Assembly: GCA_001548435.1 (NCBI GenBank)
Contig: AP017308.1
Span: forward strand, 3,295,030-3,359,029
Origin: Leptolyngbya sp. NIES-3755
GTDB taxonomy: Bacteria > Cyanobacteriota > Cyanobacteriia > Leptolyngbyales > Leptolyngbyaceae
DNA: 64,000 nucleotides
Direction: 5' to 3'
The notes below the pieces were generated by a model. The model was not told the DNA's origin. It did not search any database and saw only the letters and a program-made list of their open reading frames with translations. The position numbers and the translations under genes are program-made. Positions 24,827-31,809 of the stretch are shown here, in pieces; the first letter of the stretch is position 1; each line of letters opens with the position of its first letter.

Positions 24827-25252
24827 ATGATTCACAACTTTTCCCGTATTGTTCGTTTTTTGACTTCTCCTATGAATTTTCGTTCTTCGGTGGTTCTGAG
24901 TCTACTTACGCTTGGATGTGGTGTATCTGTTTGGGGAATCGAAGCGATCGCGAATCCGATCGCAGTTCAGGCTTATACGGCTCGGATGGAGGTGATGCTC
25001 GATCGCACTCCCAATGAGACCTATGAAGGGATGGTGCGTCGAGCGGAATTGGTGGCACGAACGGCAGCACAACGGGGATTCGATCGTGATTTGCTGGCGA
25101 ATGAAGTGTCGATCATTGTGGTGGGGCGCAATGGCGGAATGGCGGCTCCGGTCGTTACCTTGTGGGTGACGCGATCGCAGTGGCAGCAACGTCCAGAGGT
25201 GCGACGGTGGGCAACGTATTATCGGAACTCGGCGGCGTTAATGGGATTTTAG
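24827..25252 (+). CDS. Secreted or periplasmic protein, unknown function
   Basis: This 141 aa protein has a hydrophobic segment (about residues 20-42, SSVVLSLLTLGCGVSVWGIE) that looks like an uncleaved or late-starting signal peptide. A second possible start is MNFRSS at residue 16. The mature part has EGMVRRAELVARTAAQRGFD and a predicted beta region EVSIIVVGRNGGMAAPVVTL. I know it only as a cyanobacterial hypothetical. It is divergent from the caspase homologue, with about 90 bases between them. Confidence 0.6.
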   Translation: MIHNFSRIVRFLTSPMNFRSSVVLSLLTLGCGVSVWGIEAIANPIAVQAYTARMEVMLDRTPNETYEGMVRRAELVARTAAQRGFDRDLLANEVSIIVVGRNGGMAAPVVTLWVTRSQWQQRPEVRRWATYYRNSAALMGF

Positions 25253-25278
25253 CGATCGCCCAAATTTTGCATGAGATT

Positions 25279-25308
25279 TTGCCCTGGAATTTACTCAGGG
25301 CAATTTTT
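25279..25308. terminator. Terminator between convergent genes
   Basis: Perfect arms TTGCCCTG (25279-25286) and CAGGGCAA (25296-25303) with a nine-base loop are followed by TTTTT. On the other strand the stem is followed by AAAATC only, so it serves best for the + strand gene ending at 25252. Confidence 0.8.
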
Positions 25309-25335
25309 GTAACAACGAGAATCTATTGGGTCCGA

Positions 25336-26586
25336 CTAATGTGCGTACATCTGATCCAATCGCAGAAACGTCTGTAGCAACACATTCGTCCCTTGAGCGC
25401 ATTCTTCAGGCGACGTGTATTCCTCCTCAGAGTGACTAATTCCTGCCTGACTTGGAATAAAAATCATCCCCATATCCGTCACCCGTCCAATCTCTTGAGC
25501 ATCATGCCCCGCACGGCTCGGAAGCTGCATATTCGGCAACTTCAACTCCTGGCACACTTGCTCGATCGCATTCATAATTCCCGGTGCTGCCAAGGTCGGA
25601 AGAATGTGCAACGTTTGACGCATCTCGATTTCAGTTTCGGTTAGTTGAGCGATCGCATCAATCTCGGTCTTTAACTGCTCGACCAATTTTTCTAAATGCG
25701 ACTGCGACAAATCCCGCAAATCAATTCTCAAATCGACTTCCCCTGGAACCGTATTCGTCGCATTCGGAGAAACGGTCAAATATCCAACTGTGGCAACCTG
25801 ATCGCCTGGAGTCTCTACTGCGATTCGATTCACTGCAAGAACAATCTGTGCCCCAGCAACTAAAGCATCCTTTCTCATGTTCATCGGAGTCGTTCCAGCA
25901 TGATTCGGACGACCTTTGATCTTGAGCGCGAATCGATACTGCCCAACGACACCGCTCACGACTCCGATCGGCAATTTCGCATTTTCCAATACGCCACCTT
26001 GTTCGACGTGCAATTCGACAAAGGCAGCAATATCACTCCGTTTTGCGGTGGAAATCTTTGACCAATTGCCGCCCACTTTCGCTAAACAGTTCTGAATCGG
26101 AGTGCCATCTAAGCGGACATAGTAAGCGGGATCTTCGTGAACTTCACCTGCGATCGCTTTACTGCCAATTACCGATCGTTCTTCGTCGCTGAAGATAATG
26201 ACTTCGATCGAATGATCCAATCGAATGTCATTTTCCCGAAGTGTCCGAACCACTTCAATTCCAGCCAACACGCCCAAACAGCCATCAAACGCGCCTCCGA
26301 CCGGAACCGTATCAATATGCGATCCAGTTGCCAGCACAGGAGCATTCGGAAACTTGCCTTCGTAGCGTCCGATCACATTTCCAGCCGCATCAATTCGAGT
26401 CGTCATGCCTGCGTCTTCCATCCAGGCTTGAACTTGATTTCTGGCTTGTAAATCGACATCGGTAAAAGCAATTCGGCAGACTCCACCGTTTTCGAGTTTG
26501 CCGATCGAGGCGAGGTCAGCAATACTCTGATTTAAGCGATCGCTGTTAATCGCCAAACGCACTGTAGAAAGAGGGGTCATTGTCAT
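25336..26586 (-). CDS. allC: Allantoate amidohydrolase (M20 zinc hydrolase family)
   Basis: The protein is 416 aa of the hydantoinase/carbamoylase branch of peptidase M20. Metal ligands are visible in ATGSHIDTVPVGGAFDGCLG (His and Asp) and in IIFSDEERSVIGSKAIAG (Glu-Glu). LHVEQGGVLENA and the late His in SRAGHDAQEIG also fit. The family includes allantoate amidohydrolase, ureidoglycolate hydrolases and N-carbamoyl amino acid hydrolases. Linkage to uraD and hpxO favours allantoate, releasing ammonia and CO2 in purine breakdown. It overlaps uraD by four bases, as the last gene of the leftward arm. Confidence 0.8.
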   Translation of the reverse strand: MTMTPLSTVRLAINSDRLNQSIADLASIGKLENGGVCRIAFTDVDLQARNQVQAWMEDAGMTTRIDAAGNVIGRYEGKFPNAPVLATGSHIDTVPVGGAFDGCLGVLAGIEVVRTLRENDIRLDHSIEVIIFSDEERSVIGSKAIAGEVHEDPAYYVRLDGTPIQNCLAKVGGNWSKISTAKRSDIAAFVELHVEQGGVLENAKLPIGVVSGVVGQYRFALKIKGRPNHAGTTPMNMRKDALVAGAQIVLAVNRIAVETPGDQVATVGYLTVSPNATNTVPGEVDLRIDLRDLSQSHLEKLVEQLKTEIDAIAQLTETEIEMRQTLHILPTLAAPGIMNAIEQVCQELKLPNMQLPSRAGHDAQEIGRVTDMGMIFIPSQAGISHSEEEYTSPEECAQGTNVLLQTFLRLDQMYAH

Positions 26587-27083
26587 GCTGTCACCTGTTG
26601 TAAGAGTCGAAAGTAAGCAATCTGGGAAATTTCAGCGATCGCTTGTCGCATTTCGTCGGGTTGGGAATGTTGAAGTCGGGTTTCAAACGCTTCTAAGATG
26701 CTGGATTTGGTGTGGTTTTTCACAGCAATAATAAAAGGAAACCCGAATTGGGATTTGTACTGATCATTCAATCGGTGAAAGCGATCGTATTCTTCAGGAG
26801 ATAAGCGATCGAGTCCGACTCCTGCTTGCTCTTGAATCGAGGCTTCCGCCATTTTTGCTTTGCTGCCTAGATCTGGATGGGCACAAATCAGGGCTAACTG
26901 TTGCTCATCGCTCATCGAATTCACAACCGTCAGCATTTTCTGATGAAGATCATCGACATTCATAAACGGTCGTTGCTCCCAAGCTTGAGAAGCGATCGTT
27001 GGAGTTTGTTCAAAGATCTCACCGAATGCGTTCGTAAAGGTGGATTGATCCATTTGATTGAGTTGTGAGAGCGAATAAGGCAT
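26583..27083 (-). CDS. uraD: OHCU decarboxylase
   Basis: The 166 aa 2-oxo-4-hydroxy-4-carboxy-5-ureidoimidazoline decarboxylase carries the catalytic His in LICAHPDLGSKAKMAEAS. It also has the substrate-binding region SPEEYDRFHRLNDQYKSQFG with FPFIIAVKNHTK. It converts OHCU to S-allantoin, the third step of urate breakdown. Its stop overlaps the downstream start and its own start touches the hpxO stop at 27083, so the three genes form a tight operon. Confidence 0.93.
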   Translation of the reverse strand: MPYSLSQLNQMDQSTFTNAFGEIFEQTPTIASQAWEQRPFMNVDDLHQKMLTVVNSMSDEQQLALICAHPDLGSKAKMAEASIQEQAGVGLDRLSPEEYDRFHRLNDQYKSQFGFPFIIAVKNHTKSSILEAFETRLQHSQPDEMRQAIAEISQIAYFRLLQQVTA

Positions 27084-28243
27084 TAGTGCATTGGTCCTGT
27101 CAAAATGGTTTTCGCGATCGCGCTGGTGACATCACTGGGCGATTCGGTTCGCAGTTGGTCGTACCATTGTGCGGTGAGTTCAGGATCTTTTCCGTGGATC
27201 ATTTCGGCACGACTGCGGGCTTTTTTGACGATCGAACTGGTGCGATCTTTCCGCGCTTTCTCGTATCGCTTTAAGGCATCTTCAACGCTGATATTGGTGG
27301 TTAAAAGGAAGTGAGTCAGCATATAGACATCTTCGAGCGCCTGACAGCCTCCTTGACCCAGATCGGGACACGTTGCATGGGCGGCATCACCGAGCAAAGC
27401 AACTCGACCACGTACCATTCGATCGACCGGTCCCACATCGGAAATTTCTAAGCGATTCGTTTTCTCAGGATCAATTCGCTGAATCAAAGTTTGAACGGGT
27501 TCTGCCCATCCTTTGAAATGCTCCGCCAGTTCCGATCGAATCAATTCCGGTGGCGCACTCGTTCCAATTGGTAACGGCACATCGAAGAAGAAATACAACC
27601 GATTTCCACCGACAGGCATCATTGAAGCGCGTTGATGATTGCCTACGTAAATCGTCCAGGTATTCGGGGGAGTAATTGCTTCATCCGCTTCGACCAGTCC
27701 GTTCCAGTTGACATAATCGCGGTAGGTTGGATGGACTTCATGTTCGAGCACGTATTCGCGCAACGTCGATCGAACTCCATCGGCTGCGATCACTAAATCC
27801 CCAGTCGCCTGATGTCCGTTCTCAAACGTTGCTGTCACTCGATCGCCATGTTCTTCGACTCCAACACAGCGATATCCTAAATTCACAGTTCCAGGAAACG
27901 CTTCTAACAGCATCGCTTGTAAGTCGGCTCGTGCGACCGGATAAGGACGCTGTCCAACTTCCTCGATCAAGGGCTGGAGATGAATATGGTTTAAGACCTC
28001 GCCCTGAAAGCCGAGATACTGCATGTGATCCATCTGACCGCCGATCGCTGCGATTTTTTCTCCTAATCCAAAGCGATTCAGGACTTTGATCCCATTCGAC
28101 CAGAGCGAAATTCCTGCACCACGGGGACGAAGTTCTTGAGCGCGTTCGTAGACTTCGACTTCGTAGCCCGCTTGAGAAAGTGCGATCGCAGCCGTCAGAC
28201 CTCCAATCCCTGCACCAATCACCACAACCTTTAAGCGATACAT
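27083..28243 (-). CDS. hpxO: FAD-dependent urate hydroxylase
   Basis: The protein is 386 aa, a class A flavin monooxygenase. The FAD motif is VVVIGAGIGGLTAAIALSQ (GxGxxG), then RPRGAGISLWSNGIKVLNRF. The middle has YVNWNGLVEADEA and RLYFFFDVPLP, and the second FAD motif is GRVALLGDAAHATCPDLGQG. These segments are those of HpxO, which turns urate into 5-hydroxyisourate using NADH and oxygen, in place of cofactor-free uricase. It is the first gene of the leftward operon. No 5-hydroxyisourate hydrolase gene is present in the window. Confidence 0.92.
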   Translation of the reverse strand: MYRLKVVVIGAGIGGLTAAIALSQAGYEVEVYERAQELRPRGAGISLWSNGIKVLNRFGLGEKIAAIGGQMDHMQYLGFQGEVLNHIHLQPLIEEVGQRPYPVARADLQAMLLEAFPGTVNLGYRCVGVEEHGDRVTATFENGHQATGDLVIAADGVRSTLREYVLEHEVHPTYRDYVNWNGLVEADEAITPPNTWTIYVGNHQRASMMPVGGNRLYFFFDVPLPIGTSAPPELIRSELAEHFKGWAEPVQTLIQRIDPEKTNRLEISDVGPVDRMVRGRVALLGDAAHATCPDLGQGGCQALEDVYMLTHFLLTTNISVEDALKRYEKARKDRTSSIVKKARSRAEMIHGKDPELTAQWYDQLRTESPSDVTSAIAKTILTGPMH

Positions 28244-28628
28244 AACCGATTCCCCCTAGACATTGAGCGGACTTTCAAGCAGTGCTGCGGTAGATCTTGA
28301 TTGTCACAGAATTTAAGAATACTGTATACAGGTAGATCTAGTAGTCATTATTGAGAAAGATTTATGCCGCGATCGCACCATGAAAAAGATCAGATTCATT
28401 CGGATTGCACAACGCTATCAGAATTGAGGCTTGCCCCGCTGAATCAATTGTTTCTCTCAAAGTTTTATCAAAGAGACGCTGGAAACGCCCACGTTTCAAC
28501 TGATCAGCTGGGAATGAAAGCTAATTTAGGGCTTTAGTCCGTTGCGCGTCCGAATTCTAGAATGATCCGTCAATTCTAAGAAGACTTCTACGGAATGGAG
28601 TATGGTTTTGTAGAAGGAGGTAATACAA
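28244..28628. other. Promoter region of hpxO and left end of a tnpB element
   Basis: This 385-base gap separates the divergent hpxO arm and tnpB. The part near 28244-28360 should hold the hpxO promoter, though I cannot fix the boxes. The part from about 28510 on, with agggctttagtccg and the hairpin-forming attctagaatgatccgtcaattct stretch, looks like the conserved left end of an IS200/IS605-type element. AAGGAGG at 28613-28621 serves tnpB. Confidence 0.5.
28364..28537 (+). CDS. Short open frame, possibly a gene truncated by the tnpB element
   Basis: ATG 28364 opens a 57-codon frame (MPRSHHEKDQIHSDC and on to LNQLFLSKFYQRDAGNAHVS) ending at a TAG inside the likely left end of the tnpB element. 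I do not recognise it. The sequence around LSKFYQRDAG looks protein-like, so it may be the 5' part of a gene cut off by the insertion, or it may be chance. Confidence 0.25.
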   Translation: MPRSHHEKDQIHSDCTTLSELRLAPLNQLFLSKFYQRDAGNAHVSTDQLGMKANLGL

Positions 28629-29940
28629 GTGTTAACCCTAAATTACGAGTACAAAGCAATGCCCACAAACGATCAAATTCAGCTCATCGAACACACTTTA
28701 ACAGTGTGTCGAAAAGTCTGGAATTTTGCCTTGCGTGAGCGTAAAGACTGGCTAAATTCTCGCAAATGTCCGGTGAATGCTTGTTCAATTACCTCTGAGT
28801 ACGTCATTCCAGCAAACGCACCCTACCCCAACTACTATGAGCAAGCGAACTCGCTGACTCGCGCCAAAGTGGAATTCCCAGAACTCAAGACCGTCAACGC
28901 TCAAGTGTTGCAACAAGTCTTAAGGAAGCTAGAAACTGCATTTGTCGATATGCAACGTAAAGGGATGGGATTTCCCCGATTCAAGAACAAATATCGACTG
29001 CGCTCGTTTGTGTATCCGCAACTGAGTAAATCTCAACTCTTGCAGGGGAATCAAATCAAGCTGCCTCAGTTAGGTTGGCTGGAGTATGTCAAGTCTCGCG
29101 ACATCCCCGATGGCTTCGCTGTAAAGCAGATTCGAGTCGTTCGCAAGGCTTCGGGATACTTCCTGGTCTTCACGCTCGAATGCGATGTGAATGTCCCTAA
29201 TCCAGTGCCGAGTGGTCATCCACGTGGAATTGATTTAGGACTTGATAAGTTTGCTGCAACCTCCGATGGTGAATTGATTGAGCGTCCTCGATTTTTTCAA
29301 ACCCTGCATCGTAAGCTGAAATTGCTACAACGCAGATTAAAGCACAAAGAGAAAGGCTCGAACAATCGCCATAAGCTAAATCGGAAAATTGCACGATTAC
29401 ATCAACAGATTGCGGATACTCGTAAGGACTGGCAGTTCAAGTTGGCGCACAAACTTTGTGACGAAGCTGGAATGCTGTTTGTGGAAGATATTGACTTCCG
29501 TACCTGGGCAAAAGGAATGCTGGGTGAGCATACTTTAGATGCGGGGTTTGGGCAATTCGTCTCAATCCTGCAATGGGTGTCCTGGAAGCGAGGTGTTTAC
29601 TTTTCCAAAGTCAACAAAGATTACACTTCGCAAGTGTGTCCGCAATGCAATACATATACCGGAAAGAAAGACTTAGGTGACAGGCTTCATGTTTGTCACG
29701 ATTGCGGTTACACCACTCATCGAGATGTGGCAGCCGCACAGGTAATCCGCAATCGCGGGATTTCTGCGCTGGGAAGCAGCGTGGACGAAAATGCTTGTGG
29801 AGATGGTCTGACGGGGACGGGAAACTGTCTAGTTAAGAATCAAAGAAGCAGGAAGAAAGGTGAAGAGGTGCGGATATAAGCCCACCTCGTAACATCTTTT
29901 GAGAATGCCCTGTCTTTTGAGCGGGGAATACTTCAAAACA
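28510..29940 (+). mobile_element. IS200/IS605-type element with tnpB only
   Basis: The element consists of a tnpB gene with a conserved upstream leader and no tnpA, so it cannot transpose alone. The exact ends are not certain. On the right, after the tnpB stop, GAGGTG/CACCTC (about 29862-29888) can form a stem and may belong to the guide (omega) RNA that overlaps the tnpB 3' end. It sits in the space between the hpxO arm and the xdh arm of the purine catabolism cluster. Confidence 0.65.
28629..29879 (+). CDS. tnpB: TnpB RNA-guided nuclease (IS605 OrfB family)
   Basis: The protein is 416 aa with a full RuvC-like nuclease: GIDLGLDKFAATSDGE (first Asp), LFVEDIDFRTWAKG (Glu) and HRDVAAAQVIRNRG (last Asp). 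A zinc finger CPQC...CHDC lies between the last two motifs. The N-terminus MLTLNYEYKAMPTNDQIQLI is the usual OrfB start. The start is GTG behind AAGGAGGTAATACAA. All catalytic residues are present, so it is probably active as a nuclease guided by an RNA from the element's right end. Confidence 0.93.
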   Translation: MLTLNYEYKAMPTNDQIQLIEHTLTVCRKVWNFALRERKDWLNSRKCPVNACSITSEYVIPANAPYPNYYEQANSLTRAKVEFPELKTVNAQVLQQVLRKLETAFVDMQRKGMGFPRFKNKYRLRSFVYPQLSKSQLLQGNQIKLPQLGWLEYVKSRDIPDGFAVKQIRVVRKASGYFLVFTLECDVNVPNPVPSGHPRGIDLGLDKFAATSDGELIERPRFFQTLHRKLKLLQRRLKHKEKGSNNRHKLNRKIARLHQQIADTRKDWQFKLAHKLCDEAGMLFVEDIDFRTWAKGMLGEHTLDAGFGQFVSILQWVSWKRGVYFSKVNKDYTSQVCPQCNTYTGKKDLGDRLHVCHDCGYTTHRDVAAAQVIRNRGISALGSSVDENACGDGLTGTGNCLVKNQRSRKKGEEVRI

Positions 29941-29962
29941 TTACAGAAGGAGCATTGGTATC

Positions 29963-30376
29963 GTGACGAGCAAAGTGAACCCCGGAAATCGGCGTGTATT
30001 TATTTGTGGTTCTGCTCTGCGTGGACAACCCGACCACCAAAATCTACAGGGAGCAGAATTTGTGCGGACGGCTGCAACTCAACCCCGTTATCGGTTGCAT
30101 GTGGCGGGAGAAGATTGGCATCCAGCAATTTACGAAACTGAATCGGGTGGGATCTCGATTCCGGGTGAAGTGTACGAAATGACACAAGAACAGTTCGATT
30201 ATCTCGCTGCCAACGAGCCACCCAATATGTACCCGGTTGAGGTGTATTTGGACAATGATGAAACCGCGACTGCATTCTTGTATCCCAAGGCACTGATCGA
30301 CGAGTACAATTTGCCCGACATTTCTAATACTTATGGCGGTTGGGCAGCTTACAAGGCGAGAGTTGCCACTGTTTAA
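29963..30376 (+). CDS. GGCT-fold protein related to the allophanate hydrolase C-terminal domain
   Basis: This 137 aa protein has the gamma-glutamylcyclotransferase fold. The substrate loop is VFICGSALRGQPDHQNLQGA, followed by RYRLHVAGEDWHPAIYE, GGISIPGEVYEMTQEQFDYL and NTYGGWAAYK. Its closest recognisable relatives are described as allophanate hydrolase-related proteins. It lies 17 bases before xdhA, so a role in ureide or purine catabolism is likely, but the reaction is not known. The start is GTG 29963 with AGAAGGAG upstream; no ATG fits. Confidence 0.7.
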   Translation: MTSKVNPGNRRVFICGSALRGQPDHQNLQGAEFVRTAATQPRYRLHVAGEDWHPAIYETESGGISIPGEVYEMTQEQFDYLAANEPPNMYPVEVYLDNDETATAFLYPKALIDEYNLPDISNTYGGWAAYKARVATV

Positions 30377-30393
30377 TTTTCTTTTAGTAACTC

Positions 30394-31809
30394 ATGATGA
30401 CTCAGGCATTCGAGAATCGATTGTGTCTCACTCTCAATGGCGATCGCATTACGCTGAAAAATGTGTCGCCTTCGATGACTCTCCTTCAGTATCTCCAGCA
30501 ATCTCGGCGGACTGGAACCAAAGAAGGCTGCGGAGATGGCGATTGTGGCGCTTGTACAGTCGCGATCGTCTCTCGTGATCCAGCGGGCAACCCGACTTAT
30601 CAAGCCGTGAATAGCTGTTTGATTCCGATGGGCGCGATCGCAGGTCGAGAAATTGTCACCGTAGAAGGAATCGCGAATGGGAAATTGCACCCCGTTCAAG
30701 CCGCAATGGTAGAAACGGGTGGCTCTCAATGCGGTTACTGTACGCCTGGATTCATCATGAGTTTGTTTGCCGATTACTACACAGGCAAAGTTGATGATTA
30801 CACTGTCGAAGGAAATTTATGTCGCTGTACAGGCTACATTCCAATTCGACGCGCCGCAGAAATGGTTACGGGTGCTGAACCTTCTGATCATTTCTCAGAA
30901 CGATTAAAACAAGCAGAATTAGATCTCAGTTCAGTTACTTACTCGAATCAGGAACAGCAATTTTATCGCCCAACTCAACTATCTGAGGCGTTGGAACTGT
31001 TGCAGCAATATCCGGAGTCAACCTTGGTCGCGGGTGCAACTGATTTGGGTTTGGAAATGAGTCATCATCGGCAGACTTTTCCGATTTTGATTTCGCTCGA
31101 AGGTGTGGCGGAACTTCGACAAATTGAACAAGAGAGCGATCGAGTAACAATCGGTGCTGCTGTTCCGCTCCATACGATCGAAACGAACTTACACGGCATT
31201 TTTCCAAACCTAGATGAGATGCTGCATTGGTTCGCTGCCAAACAAGTGAGAAATCGAGCCACGATCGGCGGAAATATCGGAACCGCTTCACCCATTGGCG
31301 ATCTTCCTCCGGTGTTGTTGTCACTCGATGCAGAACTGTCGATCGCGCATTTGACCGGAACCAGAACAATCCCATTAATTGATTTCTTCAAAAGCTATCG
31401 TCAAACCGATCTTAATCCTGGCGAAATCATTGTTTCAGTAACACTCCCAAAGAATATGACTCAAGGTGCTGTCAAACGCTTTAGTCAGTCTTACAAGATT
31501 GGAAAACGTGGAACAGATGACATTAGCATTGTGGCTGCATCCTTTGTGATTGATTTGGATGCAAATAACACGATCGTTCATGCACGATTGGGATATGGCG
31601 GAGTTGCGGCAACACCTGTAAGAGCGATCGACATTGAAAATACTCTGATCGGTCAGCCTTGGACAATTGAAACTGTTCAACGAATTAAACCCCTTTTAAG
31701 AGAAGCTTTCACTCCGTTAACTGACCTTCGCGGCAGTGCTGATTATCGAAAGCTATTAGTTGCAAATCTGTTTGAGAAATTCTTTGTAGAAATGGAGGGC
31801 GAATCATGA
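30394..31809 (+). CDS. xdhA: Xanthine dehydrogenase, iron-sulfur plus FAD subunit
   Basis: The protein is 471 aa and combines two modules. Residues 1-160 bind two [2Fe-2S] clusters: C46, C51, C54 in GCGDGDCGAC with C75, and C113, C116, C143, C145 in QCGYC and LCRC. Residues 190-470 are the FAD domain, with LVAGATDLG and NRATIGGNIGTASPIGDLPP. It passes electrons from the molybdenum site in the large subunit to an acceptor. It overlaps xdhB by four bases (ATGA). Confidence 0.92.
   Translation: MMTQAFENRLCLTLNGDRITLKNVSPSMTLLQYLQQSRRTGTKEGCGDGDCGACTVAIVSRDPAGNPTYQAVNSCLIPMGAIAGREIVTVEGIANGKLHPVQAAMVETGGSQCGYCTPGFIMSLFADYYTGKVDDYTVEGNLCRCTGYIPIRRAAEMVTGAEPSDHFSERLKQAELDLSSVTYSNQEQQFYRPTQLSEALELLQQYPESTLVAGATDLGLEMSHHRQTFPILISLEGVAELRQIEQESDRVTIGAAVPLHTIETNLHGIFPNLDEMLHWFAAKQVRNRATIGGNIGTASPIGDLPPVLLSLDAELSIAHLTGTRTIPLIDFFKSYRQTDLNPGEIIVSVTLPKNMTQGAVKRFSQSYKIGKRGTDDISIVAASFVIDLDANNTIVHARLGYGGVAATPVRAIDIENTLIGQPWTIETVQRIKPLLREAFTPLTDLRGSADYRKLLVANLFEKFFVEMEGES

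Noticed and set aside
29899..30141. Alternative frame of 80 codons before the GGCT gene
   Set aside because: It overlaps the GGCT gene in another frame and shows no protein-like pattern or start signal.
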